The notes beneath the pieces are model-generated. The model saw only the letters and a list, made by a program, of their open reading frames with translations, was not told the origin of the DNA and made no database searches. 13,240 nt of DNA from JBGTGT01 sp051439375 (GTDB lineage: Bacteria > Cyanobacteriota > Cyanobacteriia > Cyanobacteriales > Microcystaceae), in NCBI GenBank assembly GCA_051439375.1, contig JBFRWB010000069.1, positions 1 through 13,240 on the forward strand. Reading direction: 5' to 3'. Position 1 is the first letter of the stretch, and each line of letters begins with the position of its first letter. Shown one piece after another: positions 5,580 through 13,240 of this stretch. Both the position numbers and the translations under genes were made by a program.

Positions 5580-7676
5580 TTAGGTTTTTTGCGATTGAAT
5601 CGCTGTAATAACCACCGTATTAATAATATCCTCTACCAAACAGCCTCGACTGAGATCGTTAACGGGTTTCTTCAACCCCTGCAAAATGGGTCCAATGGCG
5701 ATCGCACCTGTTTCCCGTTGCACCGCTTTATAAGTGTTATTTCCTGTATTTAAGTCTGGGAAAACTAAGACGGTTGCTTGGCCAGCGACGGTAGATTCGG
5801 GCATTTTCTGCGCAGCAACCGTTTGATCAACCGCCGCATCATATTGAATCGGCCCCTCAATGGCTAAGTCGGGACGGCGATTTTGGGCAATTTTGGTCGC
5901 TTCTCGTACCTTTTCCACATCGGCCCCTTTACCCGAAGAACCAGATGAGTAGGAAAGTAGGGCAACTTTAGGATTAATCCCAAACGTTTGGGCAGTTTCA
6001 GCCGAAGAAATGGCAATTTCTGCCAATTGCTCAGGATTGGGGTCGGGATTGACTGCACAATCTCCATAAACTAGGATGTGATCCCCTAAACACATAAAAA
6101 AGATAGAAGAAACCAAGGAAAAACCGACCTTTGTTTTAATCACCTGTAAAGCGGGTCGGATGGTATGTTGAGTGGTATGAATCGCACCCGATACCATTCC
6201 ATCTGCGTCTCCATGATGCACCATCATTGTACCAAAATAGGAGACATCCATTACACAATCGTGGGCAACCTCTAGGGTAACGCCTTTATGTTTCCGCAAT
6301 TCATAGAAGCTATGGACATATTCTTCATATTTAGGGTCATCAACTGGATTAATTACCTTTAATTTCTCCCTATCTAGTTGAATTCCTGCTTTTCTAATGG
6401 CATTTTCTACTTCAATGGGTTTCCCTAACAGGGTTAAATTAACCACATCCTTTTCTAATAAGATGGCGGTGGCTTGTAAAATTCGCGGATCGGTCGCTTC
6501 TGGCAGGATAATATGGCGTTTATCGGCTTTTGCTTGTTGTTCCAAGTTATAAAGGAACATTTTCGGGGTAATTCCCTTAGGAGTAATATTAGTTAACTGG
6601 GACTCTAGGGCGGCTAAATCGATATTTTTATGGAAGCATTCCACACTGAGGGCAATTTTTTGCCGATCTTGGGCGGTTATGGTTGAATGAACTGCTTTAA
6701 TGTGAGTGGCCGTGGTAAAGGTATCGGTTTTTACCAAAAGTACAGGTAAGGGATCGGGTAATCCTTCGATCAAACGAGCGATCGCTGGTTCGGGATAATA
6801 GCCACCTGACAGGATAATCCCCGATAAATAGGGATAATTAGCGGAATAATGGGCCTGCATTGCCCCGATAATCATATCACCCCGATCACCGGGGGTAATA
6901 ATCAAGCTATCGTCTTTTAGCCATTCTAAAGCGTGCTGCATCTGCATGGCTGTAATGACGGTGTTGGTGGCTAAACTATCGAGACGGCCGTGGCCATATA
7001 ATACTTCTGCGTTCAATTGTTCTGCAATATCTTTAATACGAGGACTACTTAGGCGTTCGTCGTAGGGAATAACGGCTAAGACATAATTATCTTGAGCATA
7101 GTTAGCAAACAGGGTTGTTCTTAAGAGAAGGGAATTCTCAGGGGTGGCTTTATTTAAAATAATCCCTAGAATGGGACAATCTTTGTCTTTGAAGGTTTCG
7201 TGGGACAGGGAAACGGGATGTAGTGCATCTTCTATGGTTCGTTGATAGGCGTTTCCTAATATTAAAATGGGACACCCCAGATTTTTAGCGATTTCAGCGT
7301 TGAGATCAAACTCAAAAGCCGAGTTTTCCCCTAAATAATCTGAGCCTTCACAAACAATAAAATCACAAATTTGTTCGAGGGATTTATATTGGGCAATAAT
7401 CTTTTCTAAAACATAATCAAAGTGATGATGACTCAGTAATTCTGCGACTTCTGACTCCTGTAAGCCAAAGGACATTTCATAGGTTTGTTCTAAACTAAAA
7501 TGTTGTCGAATCAGTTCAATGTCTTCGTCTAAGTTATCTTCTATGGGGTCGGAAATAATGGGGCGAAAAAAGCCAACCTTCGTGGTTTTTTGCAGGATAA
7601 TTTCTAAGATTCCCAAGGCAATTAAAGCTTTACCGCTACCAGATTCTGTGGTACTAATATAAAGCGAATTCGTCAT
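5580..7676 (-). CDS. pta: Phosphate acetyltransferase, long form
   Basis: Pta interconverts acetyl-CoA plus phosphate with acetyl phosphate plus CoA, the first half of the acetate pathway and the route from pyruvate to acetyl phosphate. The 698 aa fit the long E. coli-like class. An N-terminal dethiobiotin-synthetase-like P-loop domain covers about 1-215 (STTESGSGK at 8-16), a DRTGG domain about 216-345 (PGDRGD at 262-267), and the catalytic PTA_PTB domain about 375-698. Within it are HIILPEATDPRIL (388-400), HHGDADGMVSGA (487-498), SYSSGSSGKG (575-584), EGPIQYDAA (607-615) and KPVNDLSRG (670-678). S676, R677 and D683 match the spacing of the archaeal Pta active-site Ser-Arg-Asp. No ackA is in view. 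HIP1 octamers are at 5698 and 6778. The ATG has no clear Shine-Dalgarno sequence. Confidence 0.97.
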   Translation of the reverse strand: MTNSLYISTTESGSGKALIALGILEIILQKTTKVGFFRPIISDPIEDNLDEDIELIRQHFSLEQTYEMSFGLQESEVAELLSHHHFDYVLEKIIAQYKSLEQICDFIVCEGSDYLGENSAFEFDLNAEIAKNLGCPILILGNAYQRTIEDALHPVSLSHETFKDKDCPILGIILNKATPENSLLLRTTLFANYAQDNYVLAVIPYDERLSSPRIKDIAEQLNAEVLYGHGRLDSLATNTVITAMQMQHALEWLKDDSLIITPGDRGDMIIGAMQAHYSANYPYLSGIILSGGYYPEPAIARLIEGLPDPLPVLLVKTDTFTTATHIKAVHSTITAQDRQKIALSVECFHKNIDLAALESQLTNITPKGITPKMFLYNLEQQAKADKRHIILPEATDPRILQATAILLEKDVVNLTLLGKPIEVENAIRKAGIQLDREKLKVINPVDDPKYEEYVHSFYELRKHKGVTLEVAHDCVMDVSYFGTMMVHHGDADGMVSGAIHTTQHTIRPALQVIKTKVGFSLVSSIFFMCLGDHILVYGDCAVNPDPNPEQLAEIAISSAETAQTFGINPKVALLSYSSGSSGKGADVEKVREATKIAQNRRPDLAIEGPIQYDAAVDQTVAAQKMPESTVAGQATVLVFPDLNTGNNTYKAVQRETGAIAIGPILQGLKKPVNDLSRGCLVEDIINTVVITAIQSQKT

Positions 7677-7733
7677 GGTTAATAGAGGATTAAGTCAGTC
7701 ATTTAAAATAAAATCAAGAAGAAACTAAGCACA

Positions 7734-7768
7734 GGGTGTAAGGTTAAAAAATCTAACCCCTCACACCC
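7734..7768. other. Hairpin between the small gene at 7805 and pta
   Basis: GGGTGT (7734-7739) pairs with ACACCC (7763-7768), and inside it GGTTA (7742-7746) pairs with TAACC (7754-7758), with a 7-nt loop and small internal bulges. It lies between two minus-strand genes and could be an attenuator or processing site; there is no T-run to make it an intrinsic terminator on that strand. Confidence 0.4.
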
Positions 7769-7804
7769 AATACCTAATCGCTTTCCTTGTAAATTGAGTC
7801 AATA

Positions 7805-8059
7805 TTAAGCGGTTTTTCGCCAAGTTTGTTCGTAATAATCAGATGGAGTCCCAACCATGTCAGCGTCAGAGGAAATAACCGTTAACTTGTCAGCTTTAAG
7901 AGAATGTTCTACTTTGTGCAGAATTGCGATCGCTTCGGTTACTTTATTTGTTACGGTTTCTAGATTTTCTGCTCCGTCTTCTAAGGTTGGTTCACTGTGA
8001 GCCATTTGACTTAAAACATCAAGAGCAGATTGGATTTCATTTAAAGCTTGATTCAACAT
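7805..8059 (-). CDS. Conserved-looking small protein of unknown function
   Basis: This 84-aa acidic protein is not one I recognise. Residues 1-55 are helical in pattern with regularly spaced Leu/Ile/Val (MLNQALNEIQSALDVLSQMA and LETVTNKVTEAIAILHKVE), separated by a Pro/Gly-containing turn (EPTLEDGAEN), so a helical hairpin or short coiled coil is likely. The last 20 residues, GTPSDYYEQTWRKTA, look like an extended tail. There is no signal peptide or membrane segment. It is read in the same direction as pta, 128 bases upstream, with a hairpin between. A HIP1 octamer at 7926 and ordinary codon use support it being real. A function near pta is only suggested by position. Confidence 0.65.
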   Translation of the reverse strand: MLNQALNEIQSALDVLSQMAHSEPTLEDGAENLETVTNKVTEAIAILHKVEHSLKADKLTVISSDADMVGTPSDYYEQTWRKTA

Positions 8060-8132
8060 AGGACAATGAGTGATTTGTGAACAGTTTTTCTAAAACTAAG
8101 GAGCGTCTAGAAAAAGACACTCCTAGAAATTA

Positions 8133-8160
8133 TTGACAATCTAACACGTTCATTTAGATA
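8133..8160 (+). promoter_or_regulatory. Candidate distal pyk promoter
   Basis: TTGACA (8133-8138, a perfect -35 box) and TAGATA (8155-8160) are separated by 16 bases. Transcription from here would give a leader of about 215 nt before pyk. Confidence 0.4.
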
Positions 8161-8308
8161 AATTTATTTTCTTTGAGAAAACTTTATATTTCTATACATT
8201 TTAAAGGGATTAATAAAATACACTAGCAAAAAGATTGGGAGATAATTCTTAAAAGAATCTTATATTTACTGTTCTTAGTTCTAAAGCTTTACAAAAATTT
8301 AATCTCTA

Positions 8309-8337
8309 TTGTGTCAAATCCCCTTGAACTCTATAAA
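8309..8337 (+). promoter_or_regulatory. Candidate proximal pyk promoter
   Basis: TTGTGT (8309-8314) and TATAAA (8332-8337) are 17 bases apart, giving a leader of roughly 38 nt. The -35 box is weaker than that of the distal candidate. Confidence 0.3.
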
Positions 8338-8381
8338 CAGATCGCTAAGAATAGGCTCAACATTGCCTAACCCTTACGTTT

Positions 8382-9803
8382 ATGTACGCATTAACTCATC
8401 GCACAAAAATTGTCGCTACCATTGGTCCAGCGAGTCGTTCCCCTGAAACTTTAAAACAGATGGTTCATGCAGGAATGAACGTGGCGCGTCTTAATTTTTC
8501 TCACGGTAGCTACGAAGATCACGCCAAAGTTGTCACTTTATTACGGTCTGTTTCTGAAGAACTCGATACCCCAATAACCCTTTTACAAGACTTACAAGGA
8601 CCGAAAATTAGGGTTGGAAATCTCCTAAATGGGGAAATGGAGTTAAAAGAGGGAGAATTTATCTACCTTGTTCCTCAAGACTATGAAATCGATGATCCGA
8701 ATATGGTATCGATTGACTATCCTCATTTAGCTGATGAAGCTGTACCCAACACCCAAGTACTATTAGACGATGGTTTATTAGAGTTAAACGTCGTTGATGT
8801 ATCGGGAAAAGTGGTCAAATGTCAGATAATTGAAGGAGGAGTCCTCAAAAGTCGCAAAGGAGTCAATGTACCGAGTTTGGAATTACAACTTCCTTCCTTA
8901 ACCGACAAAGACATCAAGGACTTAGAATTTGGCTTATCCCAAGGGGTTGACTGGGTATCTCTAAGTTTTGTCCGAAAAGCAGAGGATATTCGTGTGTTAA
9001 AGCAATTTTTACAAGAAAGGGGCAAAGGGGATGTTCCTGTTATTGCTAAAATCGAGAAACCCCAAGCTATTGATAATTTAGAAGAAATCGTCGATGAATC
9101 CAATGGTTTAATGGTAGCTAGGGGAGATTTAGGCGTAGAAATGAGTCCAGAACGAGTTCCCATGTTGCAAAAGCGGATTATTCGTCTTTGTAATCTTAAG
9201 AGTCTGCCAGTGATTACAGCTACTCAGATGTTAGATAGTATGATTCGTAATCCTCGTCCTACTCGTGCAGAAGCTAGTGATGTCGCAAATGCGATTATTG
9301 ATGGGACAGACGCAGTAATGCTATCAGGAGAGTCTGCTGTCGGGCATTATCCTGTTAAATCGGTGGAAATGTTGGCAAAAATTGCCTCAGATGTGGAACG
9401 AGATGTGCAGTTTCCCAATGTTCCCCCGTCAGACTCCGATGAAACCCATGCGTTGAGTGATGCGCTGAATTCTATCGATAAAATTCTCAATCTACGTTAT
9501 ATTGTCACTTTTACCAGTAGTGGTTATACCTCGATTTTGGCTTCTAGAGAACGTCCTTCTGTCCCTGTGGTTTCTATTACCCCTGATGAGCGAGTTTATC
9601 ACCGTTTAAATCTTATTTGGGGCATTATTCCTATTTTAATTGACCATGAAGTGGAAACCTTTGAAGATTTAATTGGACAAGCTGAGACGATCTTGACTCA
9701 ACGTAAATTGGCTGTTTCGGGGGATAAAATCTTAATTATGGCAGGTATTCCCACAAAACGAGCGAAAGGCACAAACTTCCTCAAGATTCATCGTCTTTCT
9801 TAG
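8382..9803 (+). CDS. pyk: Pyruvate kinase
   Basis: Pyruvate kinase transfers phosphate from phosphoenolpyruvate to ADP, the last step of glycolysis. At 473 aa it is the short form without the extra C-terminal PEP-utiliser-like domain that some cyanobacterial and Bacillus isozymes carry. Motifs in order: RTKIVATIGPAS (7-18), VARLNFSHG (34-42) with the substrate/K+-binding Arg, Asn and Ser, LLQDLQGPKIRVG (67-79), the B domain about 80-170, the catalytic-lysine segment IAKIEKPQA (221-229), MVARGDLGVE (244-253) with metal-binding Glu/Asp, ITATQML (278-284), and the allosteric C-domain from about 350, ending GTNFLKIHRLS. The ATG at 8382 leads straight into the conserved start. No Shine-Dalgarno sequence is evident. 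Confidence 0.97.
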   Translation: MYALTHRTKIVATIGPASRSPETLKQMVHAGMNVARLNFSHGSYEDHAKVVTLLRSVSEELDTPITLLQDLQGPKIRVGNLLNGEMELKEGEFIYLVPQDYEIDDPNMVSIDYPHLADEAVPNTQVLLDDGLLELNVVDVSGKVVKCQIIEGGVLKSRKGVNVPSLELQLPSLTDKDIKDLEFGLSQGVDWVSLSFVRKAEDIRVLKQFLQERGKGDVPVIAKIEKPQAIDNLEEIVDESNGLMVARGDLGVEMSPERVPMLQKRIIRLCNLKSLPVITATQMLDSMIRNPRPTRAEASDVANAIIDGTDAVMLSGESAVGHYPVKSVEMLAKIASDVERDVQFPNVPPSDSDETHALSDALNSIDKILNLRYIVTFTSSGYTSILASRERPSVPVVSITPDERVYHRLNLIWGIIPILIDHEVETFEDLIGQAETILTQRKLAVSGDKILIMAGIPTKRAKGTNFLKIHRLS

Positions 9804-9842
9804 TTTGAATTATTAAATTGGGATAGGTGATGGCAATAATAG

Positions 9843-9861
9843 TTAATAATTAATAATTAAT
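9843..9861. repeat. Heptanucleotide tandem repeat (TTAATAA, 2.7 units)
   Basis: TTAATAA is repeated in 7-bp phase in the pyk-recF gap, followed by a looser AATCGTTAATAG. It is the third heptamer tract of the window and has a different unit from the other two. Confidence 0.6.
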
Positions 9862-9906
9862 CGTTAATAGTTTAGTTTTTGACAATTTACTATGGACAAT
9901 AGACGA

Positions 9907-9936
9907 TTAACTAAAAAGCCTAACCCATCCTATAAT
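9907..9936 (+). promoter_or_regulatory. Candidate recF promoter
   Basis: TATAAT (9931-9936) is a perfect -10 box 13 bases before the recF ATG. The best upstream -35 is TTAACT (9907-9912) at 18-base spacing. The start point would fall within about 8 bases of the ATG, so the mRNA would be nearly leaderless. Confidence 0.3.
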
Positions 9937-9949
9937 TTATAATTCCTTT

Positions 9950-11071
9950 ATGTATTTGAAAAGTTTAAGTTTACGCTCATTTCGTAATTACTATCAACAA
10001 ACTATCAACTTTCAAGGACAAAAAACCATCTTAGTTGGTAATAATGCTCAAGGAAAATCTAATTTACTTGAATCTGTCGAATTACTCGCTACCTTGAAAA
10101 GCCATCGGGTTTTACGCGATCGTGAATTTGTCTTAGATGGGGAAGAAATGGGGCATATTCAAGGAAGATTAGAACGACAGTACGGAGAGGTGGATTTATC
10201 AATTATTCTCCGTTGTAGCGGAAAACGGACGTTAAGCGTTAACCAAGAGGTGGTGCGTCGTCAAATTGACTTTTTAGGGCTGATTAATGCGGTTATCTTT
10301 TCGAGTCTAGATTTAGGATTAGTTCGTGGTTCACCCGATCTTCGTCGAACTTGGTTAGATACCCTTGTTACCCAACTTGAGCCTATTTATGCCTACATTT
10401 TACAGCAGTATAACCAGATTTTAAGGCAAAGAAATGCTTTACTCAAACAATTACGCAAAAATAATCTTGAAAACACAGATTTAACCCAATTAAAACTATG
10501 GGATCAGCAATTAGCAGAAATGGGATCACGAGTCACGAGACGACGGGCAAGGGTAATAGAGCGTTTGTATCCACTGGCTTGTTATTGGCATGAAAAAATT
10601 AGTCAGGAAACGGAAAAGTTAGAGATTACCTATAATCCTAATGTTAACTGGCAAGAGGACGATCCAGAACAGGTTAAAGTTGTTTTTTTACAAAAAATCG
10701 AAGACCGTCGCTTGGTTGAACAGCAATTAGGGACAACCGTAGTGGGTCCCCATCGGGATGATATTCTTTTTATGATTGATCAAAACCCTGCTAAATCCTA
10801 TGGTTCACAAGGACAGCAACGAACCCTTGTGTTAGCCTTAAAGTTAGCTGAATTGCAACTCATTGAAGAGGTAATTGGTGAATCCCCTTTATTATTGTTG
10901 GATGATGTTTTAGCTGAGTTAGATCCCCACCGACAAAATCAATTGCTAGAAACTATTCAAGATCGCTTTCAAACTTTAATTACAACCACTCATTTACAGT
11001 CATTTGATGCAGGGTGGTTAAAATCCTCTCAAATTCTTACCATTGAACAAGGAAAAATTGTTAGTCCATAA
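9950..11071 (+). CDS. recF: DNA replication and repair protein RecF
   Basis: RecF is an SMC-like ATPase that with RecO and RecR loads RecA at single-strand gaps and stalled forks. All family marks are visible in the 373 aa: the opening MYLKSLSLRSFRNY with the RNY motif, Walker A GNNAQGKS (30-37), NLLES after it, DLRRTWLD (130-137), VVGPHRDD (264-271), the ABC-type signature YGSQGQQRTLVLALKLAE (284-301), Walker B LLLLDDVLAELD (314-325), and a TTTH switch (345-348). The length is normal. As usual for cyanobacteria it is not next to dnaA, dnaN or gyrB; here it follows pyk by 146 bases on the same strand. Confidence 0.97.
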   Translation: MYLKSLSLRSFRNYYQQTINFQGQKTILVGNNAQGKSNLLESVELLATLKSHRVLRDREFVLDGEEMGHIQGRLERQYGEVDLSIILRCSGKRTLSVNQEVVRRQIDFLGLINAVIFSSLDLGLVRGSPDLRRTWLDTLVTQLEPIYAYILQQYNQILRQRNALLKQLRKNNLENTDLTQLKLWDQQLAEMGSRVTRRRARVIERLYPLACYWHEKISQETEKLEITYNPNVNWQEDDPEQVKVVFLQKIEDRRLVEQQLGTTVVGPHRDDILFMIDQNPAKSYGSQGQQRTLVLALKLAELQLIEEVIGESPLLLLDDVLAELDPHRQNQLLETIQDRFQTLITTTHLQSFDAGWLKSSQILTIEQGKIVSP

Positions 11072-11164
11072 AATATATCATGGCGATGACGAGTTTATTA
11101 ATCCCATCAGACAATCAATTGGTGTGAATCCTTAAATCCTGAAAATCGGTGATTCAGACAATTT

Positions 11165-13240
11165 TCATAATTCATAACTATCGCTTAATTCTTCTACACG
11201 GTTTGCATTGATAACCGCTTGCAGAAAGTCACGGAAATTGTTATTAAAGGTAATCGTATAAGGATGATTCTCTCCTAATATGCGCTTAACAATAGATAAC
11301 GCTTCGAGGTATAAGGGTTCTGCTTCTGGGTATCTTCCTTGACAAGAATAAAGTCCTGCTAAATTATTTAAACTGGTAGCGACATCAGGGTGTTCATCCC
11401 CTAACAATTTCTTTCTCAAAGCTAAAGCATTTTGAAATAAAGGTTCTGCTTCAGAGTATCTTCCTTGAAACTGATAAAGTAAAGCTAAATTATTTAAACT
11501 GGTAGCAACAGACGGGTGTTCATCCCCTAACAATTTCTTCAATAAAGCTAAAGCATCTTTGTATAAAGGTTCTGCTTCAGAGTATCTTCCTTGGAAATAA
11601 TAAAGTCCTGCTAAATTATTTAAACTGGTAGCAACAGACGGATGTTCATCCCCTAACAATTTCTTACATAAAGCTAAAGCATCTTTGTATAAAGGTTCTG
11701 CTTCAGAGTATCTTCCTTGGAAACAATAAAGTCCTGCTAAATTATTTAAACTGGTAGCGACATCAGGGTGTTTTTCCCCTAACAATTTCTTTCTTAAAGC
11801 TAAAGCATCTCGGTATAAGGGTTCTGCTTCAGTGTATTTTCCTTGAGAGCAATAAAGGTTGGCTAAATTATTTAAACTGGTAGCGACATCAGGGTGTTCA
11901 TCCCCTAACAATTTCTTACATAAAGCTAAAGCATCTCGGTATAAGAGTTCTGCTTCTGTGTATCTTCCTTGGTCAGAATAAAGCAAAGCTAAATTATTTA
12001 AACAGGCCGCTACATCAAGGTGTTCATCCCCTAACAATTTCTTCCTTAAAGCTAAAGCATCTTTGTATAAGGGTTCTGCTTCTGTGTATCTTCCTTGGGA
12101 ACGATAAAGTTCTGCTAAGTTATTTAAACTGGTAGCGACATCAGGGTGTTCATCCCCTAACAATTTCTTCCATAAAGCTAAAGCATCCTTGTATAAGGGT
12201 TCTGCTTCTGTGTATCTTCCTTGGGATGAATAAAGTAAAGCTAAATTATTTAAACAAAGTGCAATATCTTCATTCTCTTCTCCTAAACGCTGTTGACAAA
12301 TTGCTTTCCCTTCTAACAACCATTTCTCTGTTTCAGCATAAAAGGTTTGTCCTTCATAAAAATAACCTAAGCCTGTAAAATAAGTCACTAACTCTTCATC
12401 TTTTACCTTATCTATCATCTCTGTTGTCACTGTGATAAGATGGGGTTCAATCACCCGAAAATTATCAACTTGTTGTTTAGTTGGTCTATAATCAATTAAC
12501 CTTGCTAACTGTGCCATTACCTGACAGAATATCGGTTGATACTCTTCTGCTTTCCCTAACGCTTTTAACTTACTAGCAAAATAACGAGCAATTAGAGGGT
12601 GATAACTATAACGAGGATGGGGAGATGGGGTGATAGGGGGATGGGGTGATGGGGTGATGGGGAGATTAGAAGATTCCTTTTCTAACAAACAAAACTTACT
12701 TAACTCTTCATCCCGTAATGTCTCTAACATTTCTATTTCTTCCTCTTCATCCTCATCAGGAAACAAATGACTATCGATTACCCATTGCCAATCAAACAAA
12801 TCTGCGTTAAATAAACTAAGATAACATCCTAACTGTTGCGCTTGAGGAGATAACTTTTGATAAGATAATTCAAAGGCTGCTGCTACCCCCAATTGTGCGG
12901 TCATATCTGCTTCATCATCATCCCCCATTAACAAGGCTTTAGCTGCAACGGTTTTCTTCTCTAATCGTTGTAAAACCTTCTCTAACGACAAACTCTCATG
13001 AACCATTAAATATCTCGCCACCAACTCTAACCCTAAGGGTAAATAACCCAACCACTCACATAACTGATTCGCCTTTGCTAACGCCTCATTAACCCTTTCT
13101 TCCCCAATAACCTGCTTTAATAACTCTAACGCTTCTGCTGGTTCTAACACCTTTAACTTTAACTGATTTAATTGTCCCAAACGCTGACGACTGGTAACAA
13201 TCACCTTAAACTTATCATTCTTTGGCGGTAAATAAGGCTT
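11165..13240 (-). CDS. NB-ARC (STAND) protein with C-terminal TPR array, 5' end outside window
   Basis: The frame stays open to the right edge, so the true start is beyond 13240; the GTG at 13204 is an internal Val in KPYLPPKNDKFKVIVTSR. That KVIVTSR is the arginine motif of NB-ARC ATPases, preceding the GLPL-like LGYLPLGLELVARYL (53-67, numbered from the GTG) and a winged-helix segment about 105-215. A degenerate TPR (273-314) and eight regular 42-residue TPRs of the kinesin-light-chain/TPR_12 type (315-650) follow. Each carries the core LNNLA-x-LY...QGRY-x-EAEPLY...KKLLGDEHP. STAND proteins are signal-sensing switch ATPases; in bacteria several act in anti-phage defence, but the N-terminal effector domain that would tell is not in view. 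An acidic patch (DEDEEEEIEM, 150-159) and a repeat-derived Pro/His insert (181-198) interrupt the region between winged helix and TPRs. Confidence 0.9.
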   Translation of the reverse strand, partial: KPYLPPKNDKFKVIVTSRQRLGQLNQLKLKVLEPAEALELLKQVIGEERVNEALAKANQLCEWLGYLPLGLELVARYLMVHESLSLEKVLQRLEKKTVAAKALLMGDDDEADMTAQLGVAAAFELSYQKLSPQAQQLGCYLSLFNADLFDWQWVIDSHLFPDEDEEEEIEMLETLRDEELSKFCLLEKESSNLPITPSPHPPITPSPHPRYSYHPLIARYFASKLKALGKAEEYQPIFCQVMAQLARLIDYRPTKQQVDNFRVIEPHLITVTTEMIDKVKDEELVTYFTGLGYFYEGQTFYAETEKWLLEGKAICQQRLGEENEDIALCLNNLALLYSSQGRYTEAEPLYKDALALWKKLLGDEHPDVATSLNNLAELYRSQGRYTEAEPLYKDALALRKKLLGDEHLDVAACLNNLALLYSDQGRYTEAELLYRDALALCKKLLGDEHPDVATSLNNLANLYCSQGKYTEAEPLYRDALALRKKLLGEKHPDVATSLNNLAGLYCFQGRYSEAEPLYKDALALCKKLLGDEHPSVATSLNNLAGLYYFQGRYSEAEPLYKDALALLKKLLGDEHPSVATSLNNLALLYQFQGRYSEAEPLFQNALALRKKLLGDEHPDVATSLNNLAGLYSCQGRYPEAEPLYLEALSIVKRILGENHPYTITFNNNFRDFLQAVINANRVEELSDSYEL
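11255..12262. repeat. Eight tandem 126-bp units encoding TPRs
   Basis: Each 42-codon unit is almost the same at DNA level, including third codon positions (for example CAATTTCTT and AAATTATTTAAACTGGTAGC recur). Units begin at residues 315, 357, 399, 441, 483, 525, 567 and 609 of the protein. The uniformity suggests recent duplication or gene conversion, and copy number may vary between strains. Confidence 0.9.
12616..12666. repeat. G-rich octamer repeat inside the NB-ARC/TPR coding sequence
   Basis: Units of the type TGATGGGG or AGATGGGG repeat about six times on the plus strand (CCCC(A/T)TCA on the coding strand). It encodes the low-complexity PITPSPHP / PITPSPHP stretch between the winged helix and the TPRs. 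Such tracts are normally intergenic in cyanobacteria. Confidence 0.75.

Larger units (their letters stand above)
8060..8381. other. Long AT-rich intergenic region between the small gene and pyk
   Basis: The 322 bases carry divergent promoters for the small minus-strand gene and for pyk. I see no gene in it. A hairpin at 8099-8124 (AGGAGcGTCT/AGACaCTCCT, one mismatch) lies in what would be the leader of the minus-strand gene. Two sigma-70-like promoter candidates for pyk are listed separately. The pyk leader would be long if the distal one is used. Confidence 0.5.

Noticed and set aside
5864..6067. 67-codon minus-strand open frame
   Set aside because: It is an alternate frame within the catalytic domain of pta.
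7734..7768. Intrinsic terminator before pta
   Set aside because: The stem is interrupted and there is no T-run on either side in the reading direction; kept only as a hairpin.
8822..9163. 113-codon minus-strand open frame
   Set aside because: It is antisense to the catalytic core of pyk.
11080..11160. Short plus-strand frame starting ATGGCGATGACG after recF, and a repeated TCAGACAAT
   Set aside because: The frame has only 15 codons with no recognisable family, and the 9-base repeat is too short to interpret.

Overview
The window looks like an accessory-rich stretch of chromosome from a unicellular cyanobacterium of the Crocosphaera/Cyanothece (Aphanothecaceae) kind. Pointers are: low GC, five exact HIP1 octamers (GCGATCGC at 4900, 4935, 5698, 6778 and 7926), heptanucleotide tandem repeats between genes, a PEP-CTERM protein, a CTERM-adjacent HicAB pair, a GuaB3-type IMP dehydrogenase relative and an NB-ARC/TPR protein. 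The genus is inferred; no marker gene fixes it.

Left part (1-2250) is an unstable accessory segment. Two copies of a ~205 bp element made of five consecutive hairpins (1-204 and 1720-1925, same orientation, ~97% identical outside one linker) bracket a hicA-hicB toxin-antitoxin pair and a gene for a secreted PEP-CTERM protein. The PEP-CTERM gene is interrupted in its signal peptide by a run of ten C (ten G on the coding strand). With 8 or 11 bases in the run the gene reads as one 218-219 aa protein; with 10 it stops at once. This is either a phase-variation switch or an assembly error in a homopolymer. Next to the second repeat copy are two abutting, oppositely oriented remnants of Uma2-family genes.

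Middle part (2250-5012) holds housekeeping genes: a zinc-free MDR oxidoreductase and guaB3 in one minus-strand unit, divergent from cobU (cobalamin nucleotide-loop assembly). Between 5013 and 5550 lie remnants on the minus strand (a ParD-like antitoxin N-terminus, a formylglycine-generating-enzyme N-terminus, a 22-codon frame) mixed with an AT-rich heptamer repeat.

Right part (5580-11071) is core metabolism and repair: pta (acetyl phosphate/acetyl-CoA) preceded by a small unknown protein gene, both on the minus strand; then pyk (pyruvate kinase) and recF (recombinational repair) on the plus strand. Pta and Pyk both act around the pyruvate/acetyl-CoA node, but they are divergently oriented with a 322 bp gap and the small gene between them, so shared regulation is not shown.

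The right edge (11165 to the end) is the C-terminal ~690 codons of a STAND-type NB-ARC protein whose 3' half is eight near-identical 126 bp TPR units; its N-terminus lies outside the window. It also carries an in-frame G-rich octamer repeat that looks like an intergenic repeat captured inside the coding sequence.
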